The notes beneath the pieces are model-generated. The model was not told the DNA's origin, ran no database searches, and worked only from the letters and a program-made list of their open reading frames with translations. Positions 9,251 to 18,210 of a stretch of DNA of 64,000 bases are shown piece after piece. The stretch is taken from assembly GCA_016932615.1 (NCBI GenBank), contig JAFGCN010000009.1:157409-221408 (forward strand), read 5' to 3'. Origin of the DNA: Candidatus Aenigmatarchaeota archaeon (GTDB lineage: Archaea > Aenigmatarchaeota > Aenigmatarchaeia > QMZS01). Numbering within the stretch: position 1 is the stretch's first letter; every line of letters begins with the position of its first letter. The position numbers and the translations under genes are program-made.

Positions 9251-12200
9251 CTATTTCCGGGATATCTTTTTTATCTCTTCATCCAGCGTTTTTCTGCGGT
9301 AAATTTTTTTGCAGGCGATTACAAGAGCGATGACAAGCAGCATCAGGAAAATTAACCAGGGCAACTCCATATTTTCCGAGCAGTTTATTTCGATTTTTTC
9401 CTCTGAGGCAAGTATTGTCTTAAAGCCGGACCTGTAGAATGCGTAAAGAGTGTAGTTTCCGGTTTCACACTTGAAGAGAGGTATCTTAAGCTCTGTTCGG
9501 GTTGGAATATTTTCAAGAGCCATAATATCTGCGTAGATGAGCCCTTTTGACTCGCCCGGGCCAACTAATTCAATCTCAAGGTAGCCGTGCGTATCCTGCG
9601 GGACAACTATCATGTTTCCGGAAATATCTTCCCTGCATTGGTAGCTTTTCCGGTCAAGATTGATTATTATCTTTGGAGGCCTTTCCCAGGTGGTGAGGTT
9701 TACGGTTACGTTCTCGCCTGCTTTGATGAGTGGTATCTGGACGGTTATCTCCCCGTTTCTGAAGGTATAGTTATAGTTACAAGCTATCACATCATCGGCA
9801 TAGCTGATAAAGGTCACATTTTCGTAATCAAGCTTTGCAAAGTTTTCGAGCGTGATAAGTGTGTTGAACTTTATGCTTCCGTTTGTTATGCTTATCATCT
9901 CTGAGTCTCTTTTCACTTCGAGCACCGGGGCAGTTACTGCCTCCACGAAGTAGGTCTGCGTTTCGTTTTTTCCAATTTCGACAAGGAAGTCTATGCGCCC
10001 TTTTTCGTAGAGGTGGGCGATTTCATGAGTGCTCTGGCCTTCCGAGAGCTTTATGTGAGAGCTAAGTATTTCCGGAAGCACTTTTGTGGAGTATCCCTGC
10101 TTTACGCTTCTCTCGTTTGGGTTTTTGACTTCAATTGACTTGAGCCACTTTACCGGAACCCCCACCTGGACTCCAAACTTCTCCCAGGAACTTTCCTTTA
10201 CTATCAGGTTTTTAAGTGTCCAGTGCTCGCGGCGCACGGTTGTTTGGACGTCTTCAAAGAAATAGCTGTCTTCGTAATAGTTGTAGCCATATGCCCGGGT
10301 TATGAGCGTGCTGGTTCCAAGAGGAAGTTCAGCAAAGTAGGTTATTGTGACCTTGTCGTCATGCTGCAGCGTGAATGTTTCTGTCGGAGGGGAAACAATT
10401 TCCGCAATGTACTCCCTGTAGCTTTGGTTTTCAATTCTTTTTATCCCTCCCTCACGTAGGCTTGCGTTCAGAAGGTAAAATATGTTGTTTCTTTCAAGGA
10501 CAATCTTTATTTTTCTCGTGTCCAGCTCGGAATTTTCCGGGGAGTAAATGAAAAAGACCGGGCTTCTTAGGCCTTTGCTTCCGGTGTCAACTACTTTGTA
10601 CGTTACATTGTTGAAAAGAAGAGATTCAGTGATGAACAAGTCCTGGGCGTCGAGCCGCATTATCTCTAGAATGGGTTTTAAGGGCATACCTGTCCCACCG
10701 CCTCCGCCTCCTGAAGAGGGCGGCTTTCCTGTACCGGGTACAAGGATTTCCCTAAGGAGTGTCTTTTTGACGGGAGTTCCGCTGAGCGTTTTTGCTGTGG
10801 CTTCTTCCGTGAAGAAGTATGTGGCTGTAGACTCCTGATTTCCTTTTGCAAGCGTATACTGCAAATAGACTACTGAGTTAAGGTCCAGGGATAGGTTTTT
10901 GACAGTTATTTCGTAATTCCCGGAGTTGATGTTGACGCTTGAGATGTTTAGTTCTGTTATGTTTGAGCCATCCCGTTTGAATGCAGCAAGGTCTGACAAA
11001 TCCCACTCGCTGCTATAGGTCGTGTTGAAAATGGCTTCCCCGAGCTTTAGGTTTGCGTGTCCAATGTGCCGTATTTCGTCAGTTACACCCAACAAAACGC
11101 CGTCATCATTGTTCTGAATGAGGTTAATTCTTTTGTCGATAGCTATGTCCATCTGGTAGAGTGTTGGCATAGCCATGGCCTCTTCCACAATCCCCCGGTA
11201 AATCGAGCTGCCCCACATAACTTTCCAGTCAAAGAAGGCGGAGTAGTATATGTTTTTGCTTATGGACTCGTCGAATGCTCCTCCCGAAGGAACATCAGTG
11301 TAGTATTCGCTTGTGTACGCCGTGTCGCCAGGGACAAGGTTAGTGCTTGTCGCGCCTTCTGCTGCTGGGGTGTCCGAGCCGATCTCATAAAGGGACCAGC
11401 CGTCAACAATGTAGACTGTTCCGTATGCGATGTTTTTCATAAACCCCCTGACCGTCCAGTTCATTTTTGGCGTTATCTGCACGCCCTGCCTTATGTTTGC
11501 CCGGGAGTACCTGTTTGAAATGGTCGTTCCGCTAAAGGTCGTTCCCTGGGTATAATTTGTGCTGGTCTGGCTGGAGTCGGTATCCACGCTTAGAAGGTCT
11601 GCCTCGTAGTTATGCCCCCCGCTTATGTTTGCCACTATCGTGATGTTTGCGGACCGGTGCAGGTTTCCAAGCCACGCAGCTTTATCGTTGTAGCCGTCAA
11701 GGTCGCTGTCGGATATCTGCACGGCCCCGTTCGTGGCATTGGCTTCAAAAATGTGCATGGAGTCCGCCTGAAAATAGGTGTTTCTTCTGGCCTGAAAGGT
11801 CAGGGACACGTCGTTCATCGGGTCAGTTGCGTTCAGCATTATGAAGAAGGTAACTGTGTTCTCTCCGGGGCCAAGGTCACTTCCCCCAAGGAAGTTAGAA
11901 ATGTTCATTTGCAGGGAGATGTTTTTGCTTGAGTTGAACCAGTAGCTTGTCGTGGCGTTGCTTGCATTAGTGAATACATAAAGTTTCGTCCGGTCACCCG
12001 CTAGGGGAGAAGCTGCAACGGCTGCAAAAGAAGTAGTGTTCTGAAGATTTGTGCCGTTTGTCGAAGAAAGCGTTATGACAATGTTCTGCAGGACATCCCG
12101 GTTGTTTGCAAGCTCGACTTCAACACTTCCGATATTACTTTCCGAAATGGTTGTTCCGTCATAATTCACGCTTTTTGCCACTTTTTCTATCAAGTATGAG

Positions 12201-12280
12201 GTGGGGTTTGCGTAAACAGTGTTAAGGGCAAGCAGCCCGACAATAAGGATAAAAACGGCTCTTAAAGCGCCATTTGCCAT
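9251..12280 (-). CDS. Secreted, C-terminally anchored surface protein
   Basis: The 1009-aa product begins with a classical signal peptide (hydrophobic core FILIVGLLALNTVYA, likely cut after VYA near residue 25). It ends with a single membrane span (PWLIFLMLLVIALVIA) and a short basic tail, so nearly all of it is extracellular. Numerous N-x-S/T sequons lie in the first half. A Gly-rich linker (PPSSGGGGGGTG) around the middle divides two beta-rich parts. I recognise no catalytic motif. It is transcribed towards the coiled-coil gene, with only about 50 nt between the two convergent stops, and diverges from the 12338 gene. Topology points to an S-layer-associated or scaffold protein of the surface system encoded around it; that function is inferred. 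Confidence 0.85.
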   Translation of the reverse strand: MANGALRAVFILIVGLLALNTVYANPTSYLIEKVAKSVNYDGTTISESNIGSVEVELANNRDVLQNIVITLSSTNGTNLQNTTSFAAVAASPLAGDRTKLYVFTNASNATTSYWFNSSKNISLQMNISNFLGGSDLGPGENTVTFFIMLNATDPMNDVSLTFQARRNTYFQADSMHIFEANATNGAVQISDSDLDGYNDKAAWLGNLHRSANITIVANISGGHNYEADLLSVDTDSSQTSTNYTQGTTFSGTTISNRYSRANIRQGVQITPKMNWTVRGFMKNIAYGTVYIVDGWSLYEIGSDTPAAEGATSTNLVPGDTAYTSEYYTDVPSGGAFDESISKNIYYSAFFDWKVMWGSSIYRGIVEEAMAMPTLYQMDIAIDKRINLIQNNDDGVLLGVTDEIRHIGHANLKLGEAIFNTTYSSEWDLSDLAAFKRDGSNITELNISSVNINSGNYEITVKNLSLDLNSVVYLQYTLAKGNQESTATYFFTEEATAKTLSGTPVKKTLLREILVPGTGKPPSSGGGGGGTGMPLKPILEIMRLDAQDLFITESLLFNNVTYKVVDTGSKGLRSPVFFIYSPENSELDTRKIKIVLERNNIFYLLNASLREGGIKRIENQSYREYIAEIVSPPTETFTLQHDDKVTITYFAELPLGTSTLITRAYGYNYYEDSYFFEDVQTTVRREHWTLKNLIVKESSWEKFGVQVGVPVKWLKSIEVKNPNERSVKQGYSTKVLPEILSSHIKLSEGQSTHEIAHLYEKGRIDFLVEIGKNETQTYFVEAVTAPVLEVKRDSEMISITNGSIKFNTLITLENFAKLDYENVTFISYADDVIACNYNYTFRNGEITVQIPLIKAGENVTVNLTTWERPPKIIINLDRKSYQCREDISGNMIVVPQDTHGYLEIELVGPGESKGLIYADIMALENIPTRTELKIPLFKCETGNYTLYAFYRSGFKTILASEEKIEINCSENMELPWLIFLMLLVIALVIACKKIYRRKTLDEEIKKISRK

Positions 12281-12337
12281 AATACATTTAAGTTTTTGAT
12301 TAATCTATATCCGCGCATATATGCTCTCTAAGCGGTT

Positions 12338-13435
12338 ATGTACTTTGTAAGGTTATTTATGGGCTCTATGAAGGGCGGCATGCTTGAATGGGTGATTGGC
12401 CCTCCTCTTCTGGTGTTTATAGGCATATTTATCCTCTCGATGATAGGCGCGGCGTATGTACGCACTCTGGCGGCGGGACCTCCAATAGAAGTACAGACTT
12501 ATGCAGAGTACAGGTGGATGAATATTTTACCCTCTTCTGCCCTTTCCGTGCTTACCGCTAATGAGTATTCCCAGGAGGCGCTTGAGGCGCTTGCTCTTTG
12601 CAAGGAGGTAACCACGCCGCTGATACTTCCCAGAGCGCGATTTATCGAATATTTTTCGGGAAATGATGAAATAAACGCCGCTTCTTTGGGGGCGCTGGAC
12701 AGGCAGCTTCAGGTTTTGGAGAGCTCTTATAACCGCGGCTCTGAGGTTAAGCGGGAATTCAAAATGATAAAGGATTCTCAGGGGCTTGTTTTGGTTTATG
12801 GCCTTGACCGGATGCTTTCTGACGCTGAATCGGGATATGGGTCGCTTGTGACAGTTTATCCGGAGGACTACCCCTACAAGTGCTCTCAGATGGGCCTTCC
12901 GGTTTTCTCGAACGAGGAGGAAAACGCAAGGGTTTCCGTGGTTGTCTGCTGCCTGGATATAAGGGGCTGCTCAGATTATTTTGCAACTCCCGGAAGGGAC
13001 GAGTGCAGCCCAAAAGACCCCTGCGGCGTTGGCCCCTGCAGAATCATCCAGCCGGTTGGAGAGGAGAGAGCGTGCGTCTTCAATGCCCCGCCCAAGGTGA
13101 CCTTTGCCATGCGGATTTTGGGAGATACCGCATGGAGGGAAGGGGAGAAATTTTCGCTTGAGTTTGCAAAAGGCACGGAGAAAACAGTTGAGTTTCAGGC
13201 AACAGCGCTTGAAGACTCATCCGTGAAATTTATCACTCTTGATTATGGGGATAGTGTTCCGGAATCCAGGACAGGAAACACTCCTCCGGCTGCAGGAACT
13301 CCCATAAGCCCGGAAACTTATAGCTTTTCGCACACCTACCAGAACCCCGGCACTTACACGGCAAAACTCAGGATTGAGGATGACGGCGGGAATGTAGTGG
13401 TTCGCGATATGGAGCTTGAGATTGATTCAATATGA
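12338..13435 (+). CDS. Membrane-anchored protein with N-terminal span and C-terminal PKD-like domain
   Basis: The 365-aa protein has one N-terminal hydrophobic segment (about residues 19-42, WVIGPPLLVFIGIFILSMIG) preceded by MKGG, which resembles a class III (prepilin-like) signal. A Cys-rich middle (about residues 200-245) could be disulphide-bonded outside the cell. The last 100 residues match the PKD fold pattern (DYGDS...YSFSHTYQNPGTYTAKLRIEDDGG). The ATG at 12338 follows AGCGGTT, with an AT-rich TATA-like stretch 25-40 nt upstream. Internal ATGs at residues 8 and 11 are alternative starts. Its stop overlaps the next start (ATGA), so it forms an operon with the two following genes. I infer a minor pilin or surface-scaffold role. 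Confidence 0.8.
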   Translation: MYFVRLFMGSMKGGMLEWVIGPPLLVFIGIFILSMIGAAYVRTLAAGPPIEVQTYAEYRWMNILPSSALSVLTANEYSQEALEALALCKEVTTPLILPRARFIEYFSGNDEINAASLGALDRQLQVLESSYNRGSEVKREFKMIKDSQGLVLVYGLDRMLSDAESGYGSLVTVYPEDYPYKCSQMGLPVFSNEEENARVSVVVCCLDIRGCSDYFATPGRDECSPKDPCGVGPCRIIQPVGEERACVFNAPPKVTFAMRILGDTAWREGEKFSLEFAKGTEKTVEFQATALEDSSVKFITLDYGDSVPESRTGNTPPAAGTPISPETYSFSHTYQNPGTYTAKLRIEDDGGNVVVRDMELEIDSI

Positions 13436-15174
13436 GGGAGAGTGCTGTTTTTGGAAAATCTGGGGCCAGTTGGGCGGACAGAACCGGGAGTGGGTGGTTT
13501 TCTGGAAAGGGATGCCGCATGAAAGGGGTTGCGGTTTCAGCCCAGCTTATGCTTATCCTGACGCTGGTCTTCCTGGGAACCATGATTCTTCTTGGAACCA
13601 GCACCAGCTCTACTCCAGTTTACTACAAAAATCTTGCAGAGAGCAAGTTTGCTGACCTTCTCATGAAGTATGAGCTCATAAAATCAAACATCAGGGATTC
13701 CCTTGAGGGAGAGTCGAGCCGGATGTTTTCTGCAATGGGCGATTATCCAATAGAGTGGTCCACAGTTGAAAGCGCTGCGCCTAGTGATGACGAGTGGTCC
13801 ATCCTCTATAAGGAGAAGCTTTCAAGTGCCGCTCAGGGCTACCTTAACTCAGCGTCAAACTCGGACTTCGAGTGGATAGAAATTTCGGAGAAGGAAAGCA
13901 CAGTTACCTATGACTCTTCTGGCCCCAAGGTCGAATGGCACTATAAGTACAACATTAATATTCAGAACGTGATTCCGGATGAGGATATAGCCAACAAGAT
14001 AAACTCCGAGGAGGAGGTTTCAATAACCTATGATGATTTTCTGAATCTTGATGGCGCGTGGCACTGCGCAAAGGATTACTTTGCCAAATCTGCCTCCAGC
14101 GAAGGGGCTTTTTACTTTACTGAAATGTCCGACTACTTTTTAAACCAGGGCCTCGGGCAAAAGCTTAACCAGATAAAGCCGGATTCCTGCAGCGGCTTTA
14201 AGACCACCATGTCTGTTTTTAATGGAATTTCCTGCCCCGGTGGAACCTGCAGGCAGAGCCAAATGAAGCCCGTAGGGATAATCCTTCTAATAGAGCCATC
14301 CGGAAGCGGCAGGGGCGCTGTTTCGTTTATTCACAGGTATTCCAATTTCGCGGCGGGAAGCCCAAGCGCTTCCGGCGCTACAGGGCAGCCGTGCTCTCTT
14401 GGCTCCGAGTGCGGTACCCTGGACTGCGTGGGAGAGGTTTGCGGCAAGTGTCTGGAGGCATTTGAAAATTCGCTTTGCTCTCCTTCGGGCACTGGCCACC
14501 CCCCGGCAACTCACCGTTGCTACCGTGTTCTTTCCGGCTCGGGCAGCTATGAATACCGCTGCCTTCAGAACAAAGCATCCATTGGGCTTACGGACGGAAC
14601 AAGGTGGTTTTTGAGCGGGCAGTCAATAAAGGTGAACTGCGCCCTGGAGGACGGGAGGTTTGAGGTCGGCGTCAGCGGCGCAACGTCAGACACAATTTCC
14701 GTTTCAAAAGTTTTGTTCAATGGAGTTGAGGTTAGCAGCGGAACGCAGAAAATAGAGCTTTGCGACACGGACGAAGTGCCTCCCGTGAACGGCCGGATTG
14801 AGGTTTACCTGGAGGAGGGAGGAGATGCCTACCGCGCTTTTGAGACGGGCGTGAGGTTTGCATTAAGTGAATGCGAAGATGAGGTTTCAAGCAAGCTTGG
14901 GGAGTATGTGTACAGCTTTGGCGAATCGGACTATGAAGAACTTCGCCGTGGAATAGAAACGGCGGTGCGGGATGTTGCAAGGGGGGCTTCCTGCGAGGGA
15001 TACAGGGTTTATGTGTCTGAAGTTATGTTTTCCTGCGGCTCTGATATAAGCGCCTGCTCCGGGACCACCACCTGGGACAGGGAGAAATATTCTCCTGTTA
15101 CTGTGGAGTTTGAGGATGAAAGCACAGGCAATGTGGCGTTTCGGTCAACTTATATTATCTCATATTCACCTTAG
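13432..15174 (+). CDS. Pilin-like or membrane-anchored extracellular protein with Cys-rich segment
   Basis: The ATG at 13432 overlaps the previous stop (ATGA), giving 580 aa. An internal ATG at 13519, preceded by GGAAAGGGATG, would remove 29 non-hydrophobic residues and start directly at MKGVAVSAQLMLILTLVF. That stretch looks like an archaeal class III signal peptide (basic residue, Gly, then a hydrophobic helix containing Gln). Either start is possible, and I slightly favour the internal one on biology. Beyond the helix, the ectodomain has a Cys cluster (about residues 320-365, with CSLGSECGTLDC) and no recognised enzyme motif. Its position between two other single-span proteins and near a secretion ATPase suggests a pilus or secretion-apparatus component. 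Confidence 0.75.
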   Translation: MRESAVFGKSGASWADRTGSGWFSGKGCRMKGVAVSAQLMLILTLVFLGTMILLGTSTSSTPVYYKNLAESKFADLLMKYELIKSNIRDSLEGESSRMFSAMGDYPIEWSTVESAAPSDDEWSILYKEKLSSAAQGYLNSASNSDFEWIEISEKESTVTYDSSGPKVEWHYKYNINIQNVIPDEDIANKINSEEEVSITYDDFLNLDGAWHCAKDYFAKSASSEGAFYFTEMSDYFLNQGLGQKLNQIKPDSCSGFKTTMSVFNGISCPGGTCRQSQMKPVGIILLIEPSGSGRGAVSFIHRYSNFAAGSPSASGATGQPCSLGSECGTLDCVGEVCGKCLEAFENSLCSPSGTGHPPATHRCYRVLSGSGSYEYRCLQNKASIGLTDGTRWFLSGQSIKVNCALEDGRFEVGVSGATSDTISVSKVLFNGVEVSSGTQKIELCDTDEVPPVNGRIEVYLEEGGDAYRAFETGVRFALSECEDEVSSKLGEYVYSFGESDYEELRRGIETAVRDVARGASCEGYRVYVSEVMFSCGSDISACSGTTTWDREKYSPVTVEFEDESTGNVAFRSTYIISYSP

Positions 15175-15177
15175 ATT

Positions 15178-15333
15178 ATGGAAATGTCTGCAAAGCTTGT
15201 GGTCGAAATCGTGCTTTTCCTGATTGTGATTTCAGTAGTCCTGTATGTTTTCATAGATAAGATGATTCTTGGGGGCACGAACTCCATATTCGGCATTGGC
15301 GCGGACTGGCTCAAAAAGGTTTTTAACGTTTAG
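15178..15333 (+). CDS. 51-aa single-span membrane protein
   Basis: A 51-residue frame starts three nt after the preceding stop with the usual GATTATG context. It begins MEMSAKLVVEIVLFLIVISV, a nearly perfect hydrophobic helix of about 20 residues flanked by Lys and Asp. It ends with a short amphipathic tail, GADWLKKVFNV. The tight spacing after the 13432 gene and the conserved start context make translation likely. Small one-helix proteins of this type often accompany archaeal pilin or secretion operons. I infer a structural or assembly role without direct evidence. Confidence 0.6.
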   Translation: MEMSAKLVVEIVLFLIVISVVLYVFIDKMILGGTNSIFGIGADWLKKVFNV

Positions 15334-15396
15334 CTTGCTTAGTGAAATTTATAAGAAGGGCTGTTGGATGTTGGCTGCAGGTGCCTCTACAAGCAA

Positions 15397-17679
15397 CTAT
15401 TCAAAGGGGTTTTCAGTAAGGGGATTTACGCCATGCCCTTCAGTTTTTATATACTCCTTGAACCAGGCAAGCCACCTTTGGTAAATCTCCTTTGTGTCAA
15501 GCGTTCCGGTCTCTTTCTTTACATTCTCGCTCATGATGTGAAACATGTTGTTGGAGAGCACTACCGTGTTTGCCTCCATAAGCTCCGGGTTGTTTGTCTG
15601 GATTGCCATATCGGCAACGGTTTTCATCACGTTTGCCCTCAAGGTAATGTTTCCCCAGACAGAATCCCACTCGTTTCTCCACTCCTTTACGTTTCGGGCG
15701 ATTGAGTTTATAAGCTCGCTTTCGCCTGCAAGAAGGGTCGGCGTCGGCTCAAGCTCGTCGGTCTTTGCATTGTACTCCATCAGGTTTATGAACCCTTTTT
15801 CCTTTGCGGGGTCGGACTGCCAGTGCTTTCGGACCTCGGTTATCTCGACAGTCCTCCTGAATGACCTCATCCCGTCAGCGGATTTCAGCGAGTTGTTGAT
15901 TACCACCAGGTCAGTTGCCTTAAATGAAGTGGGCGGGACTTTTAGGTCGTTAACGACCCTGTCGAAGAGCCCGAATGCGCTGTCGCCGTGGATGGTTCCT
16001 GCAACGACGTTAGCCATAGCGCCGATACGCATTGCCTCGTAAAGGGCCAGGGCCTCCTTGCTTCTTACCTCACCGATAATAAGGCAGGAGTCTCCAAGAC
16101 GAAGCGATACTCGAAGGGCTTCTTCTGCAGGGAGCTCTGTTTCAACCATAGTAATTACTGACCTTGATTTGAGCCGGGTGACATTGTAGCCAAGCTCCCT
16201 GAATTTGGTGAGGGGAAGCTCAAGCGTGTCCTCGACAGAGATTATCCTTTTGTTTTTCATTATCTGCGTGATGATAGCCGCCAAAAGAGAGGTTTTTCCG
16301 GCGCTTCTGGTTCCACCAACAAGTAGAGTCCTTCCGCCGTCGACAATAAACCATAATAGGCCTGCGGCAAGGGGAGTCATCATCTTCTGCGTAAGGAAAA
16401 GCGGCATTGTCCAGGGCCTTTCACGGTGCCGCCTTAGCGCAAAGCCAAGGCCCCCCGGGGATAGCGACTGCATTATCGCGCAAATCCTTGCCCGGCCGCC
16501 GGGGATGGAAAGCTCAGTGTCGAGAACAGGGTTTGCCTCATCAAGCGGCCGGCCGGAGGAAAGGCGAAGGCGGGTGGCGAGAAGCTCTGCGTCTTCGGGA
16601 GTGAGAACGATGTTTGTCCTGCATTCGCCGAACTTTCCGTGCAGAAGGTAGATTGGAGAAGTGCCTGGCGGGGCGTTTACGTAAACATCCTGCACGTTGT
16701 CGTCAGAAAGTATAAGCTCCAGTATCCCGATTCCTGCAGTGTACCTGACAAGAACCCTTGCAATAATCTTGAGGCGGTCATCTTCCAAAGTCATGTTGTC
16801 CTGTGACGCGATTTCCCTGAGCATGTCAAGCCCGATGTTGTAGAAGCTTTGCCTTACCTCTTCGGAAGCAAGCTCTTCACGCTCCATTGGGCGGTGGTTT
16901 GCCATGTACCTCCTTGCCTTGTCGAGAAGATTGTATTCGTCCTCCTCAAGCCGGAATTCTATTGGCACGAGCTGGTAAAGGCACCTCACTTCCCGGGGTA
17001 TTCTATATATCTCGACTTTTGCGTCAGTTACCTTGTAGCTGTCAATAAGCTCCGACTGGTCGGGAGGCGTTGCCATGTATTTCGTGTAGGTGAACCTCGG
17101 CCTTACTGAAGGTATGAATAGCTGCCGGTAGATAGTCCTCTCGCCTACCTTGTAGCCAGGAAGAAGGTCCTGGGCTTTTCTTATGAGCTTTGTCTCCTCG
17201 AGGAGGTCTCTTAGAGGAATGAGCGCATTATTAAGGTAGTGGGCATAGCAATCTTTGCATATTCCTTTTGTCCTTTCAGAGAGGACTTTCAGATGGCGTA
17301 TTTTTCGTATTAGCTTTACATAAGCGCCTACCGGGTCGGACTTCAGCTTTATCAGCACGAGGTTTCGGAGAAAATCCAGCCGCTCGGAAACGCACCTGTC
17401 GCACTTGGTTGTCACAAGGTTTCCATAAGAAGTAGTCTTGAGGTCGCGGGTCGACCTTTCGATTGCCCTTGCGATTTCGACAAGCATCTGGGTCTGCTCA
17501 AAGTCGTACTCGTATTCCCTGTCCTTTACAAGTATGATTGCATTTGCATCCTTTACTGCCATTAGGTGGTTTATTACGGCGGACATGCATTGGGGGAAGT
17601 CCTCTATGGAAGAGCTGTAGATGCACTTCATGCAGTCGATTTTAAGAATATTGTTTTTGAAAGTGTACTCGCAGGGCAT
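15397..17679 (-). CDS. Type II/IV secretion (VirB11/GspE/TadA-like) ATPase
   Basis: This 760-aa cytosolic ATPase has the secretion-NTPase core. Walker A is GGTRSAGKTS (about residues 455-464), an acidic box ISVEDTLELPL lies near 480-490, and the Walker B region CLIIGEVRS lies near 532-540. A His-box-like GTIHGDSAF follows near 561-569. The N-terminal 250 residues are unusual: CxxC pairs at about 16/19, 93/96 and 141/144 suggest zinc binding. Proteins of this family drive assembly of type IV pili, archaella or secretion pseudopili. The gene is convergent with the 12338-15333 operon and has no TadC/GspF platform gene beside it in this window. A TATA-like stretch (AGATAGATATAATTTATG, 17683-17700) lies just upstream. 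Confidence 0.9.
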   Translation of the reverse strand: MPCEYTFKNNILKIDCMKCIYSSSIEDFPQCMSAVINHLMAVKDANAIILVKDREYEYDFEQTQMLVEIARAIERSTRDLKTTSYGNLVTTKCDRCVSERLDFLRNLVLIKLKSDPVGAYVKLIRKIRHLKVLSERTKGICKDCYAHYLNNALIPLRDLLEETKLIRKAQDLLPGYKVGERTIYRQLFIPSVRPRFTYTKYMATPPDQSELIDSYKVTDAKVEIYRIPREVRCLYQLVPIEFRLEEDEYNLLDKARRYMANHRPMEREELASEEVRQSFYNIGLDMLREIASQDNMTLEDDRLKIIARVLVRYTAGIGILELILSDDNVQDVYVNAPPGTSPIYLLHGKFGECRTNIVLTPEDAELLATRLRLSSGRPLDEANPVLDTELSIPGGRARICAIMQSLSPGGLGFALRRHRERPWTMPLFLTQKMMTPLAAGLLWFIVDGGRTLLVGGTRSAGKTSLLAAIITQIMKNKRIISVEDTLELPLTKFRELGYNVTRLKSRSVITMVETELPAEEALRVSLRLGDSCLIIGEVRSKEALALYEAMRIGAMANVVAGTIHGDSAFGLFDRVVNDLKVPPTSFKATDLVVINNSLKSADGMRSFRRTVEITEVRKHWQSDPAKEKGFINLMEYNAKTDELEPTPTLLAGESELINSIARNVKEWRNEWDSVWGNITLRANVMKTVADMAIQTNNPELMEANTVVLSNNMFHIMSENVKKETGTLDTKEIYQRWLAWFKEYIKTEGHGVNPLTENPFE

Positions 17680-17805
17680 AACTAGATAGATATAATTTAT
17701 GATTTAGTGAACTTTATGCCTCTGCCCCACTTCAGGGGTTTTCCCGAAGGGCACACTTGTTTTGCATCTGGATAATGGATAATATATAAATGGCTAAAAC
17801 ATATT

Positions 17806-18210
17806 ATGGGTGATAATGCTCAGGATGCTTTAGTTCTTCAAGAGCTTGTCCGGCGGGCCAACAGCCACACTCAGCGGCTCAGGACTCTTGACGAGCAATT
17901 CAGGACATTCAACACGAAATTCGAGACAATCGACCAGCAAAAGCTAAAGACAGAGTCTCTTGTTTCGGAGAGGTTTTCAAAGGTGGAAAAGCAACTTTCA
18001 GAAATCGAGCAAACGCTTGCCGAGTTAAAAAATGACCTCCTTAAAGTCCACGAAAAGGAAAAGCTGTTCGCAAAGAAAACTGAAGTAGAGGAGCTTTCTG
18101 AGCTGATAAATCTTTTGTCCCCGATTAAGCACGAGTTCGTGACATGGAATGAATTCAATCGGGAGATGAAAAAACTTAAAGCTGACGATGCACTTACCGT
18201 TCGGTCATAA
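17806..18210 (+). CDS. Small coiled-coil protein
   Basis: The 134-aa product is almost entirely charged helix with heptad-like spacing (for example SERFSKVEKQLSEIEQTLAELKNDLL at about residues 50-75) and no signal peptide or membrane span. The ATG at 17806 follows TATT and a TATA-like AATATATAA about 25 nt upstream, consistent with a leaderless transcript. Its 3' end overlaps the next gene by 23 nt, so the two are co-translated. It starts a run of four genes with coiled-coil or membrane features next to the secretion ATPase. I infer a scaffold role in that machinery; no family is recognised. Confidence 0.75.
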   Translation: MGDNAQDALVLQELVRRANSHTQRLRTLDEQFRTFNTKFETIDQQKLKTESLVSERFSKVEKQLSEIEQTLAELKNDLLKVHEKEKLFAKKTEVEELSELINLLSPIKHEFVTWNEFNREMKKLKADDALTVRS

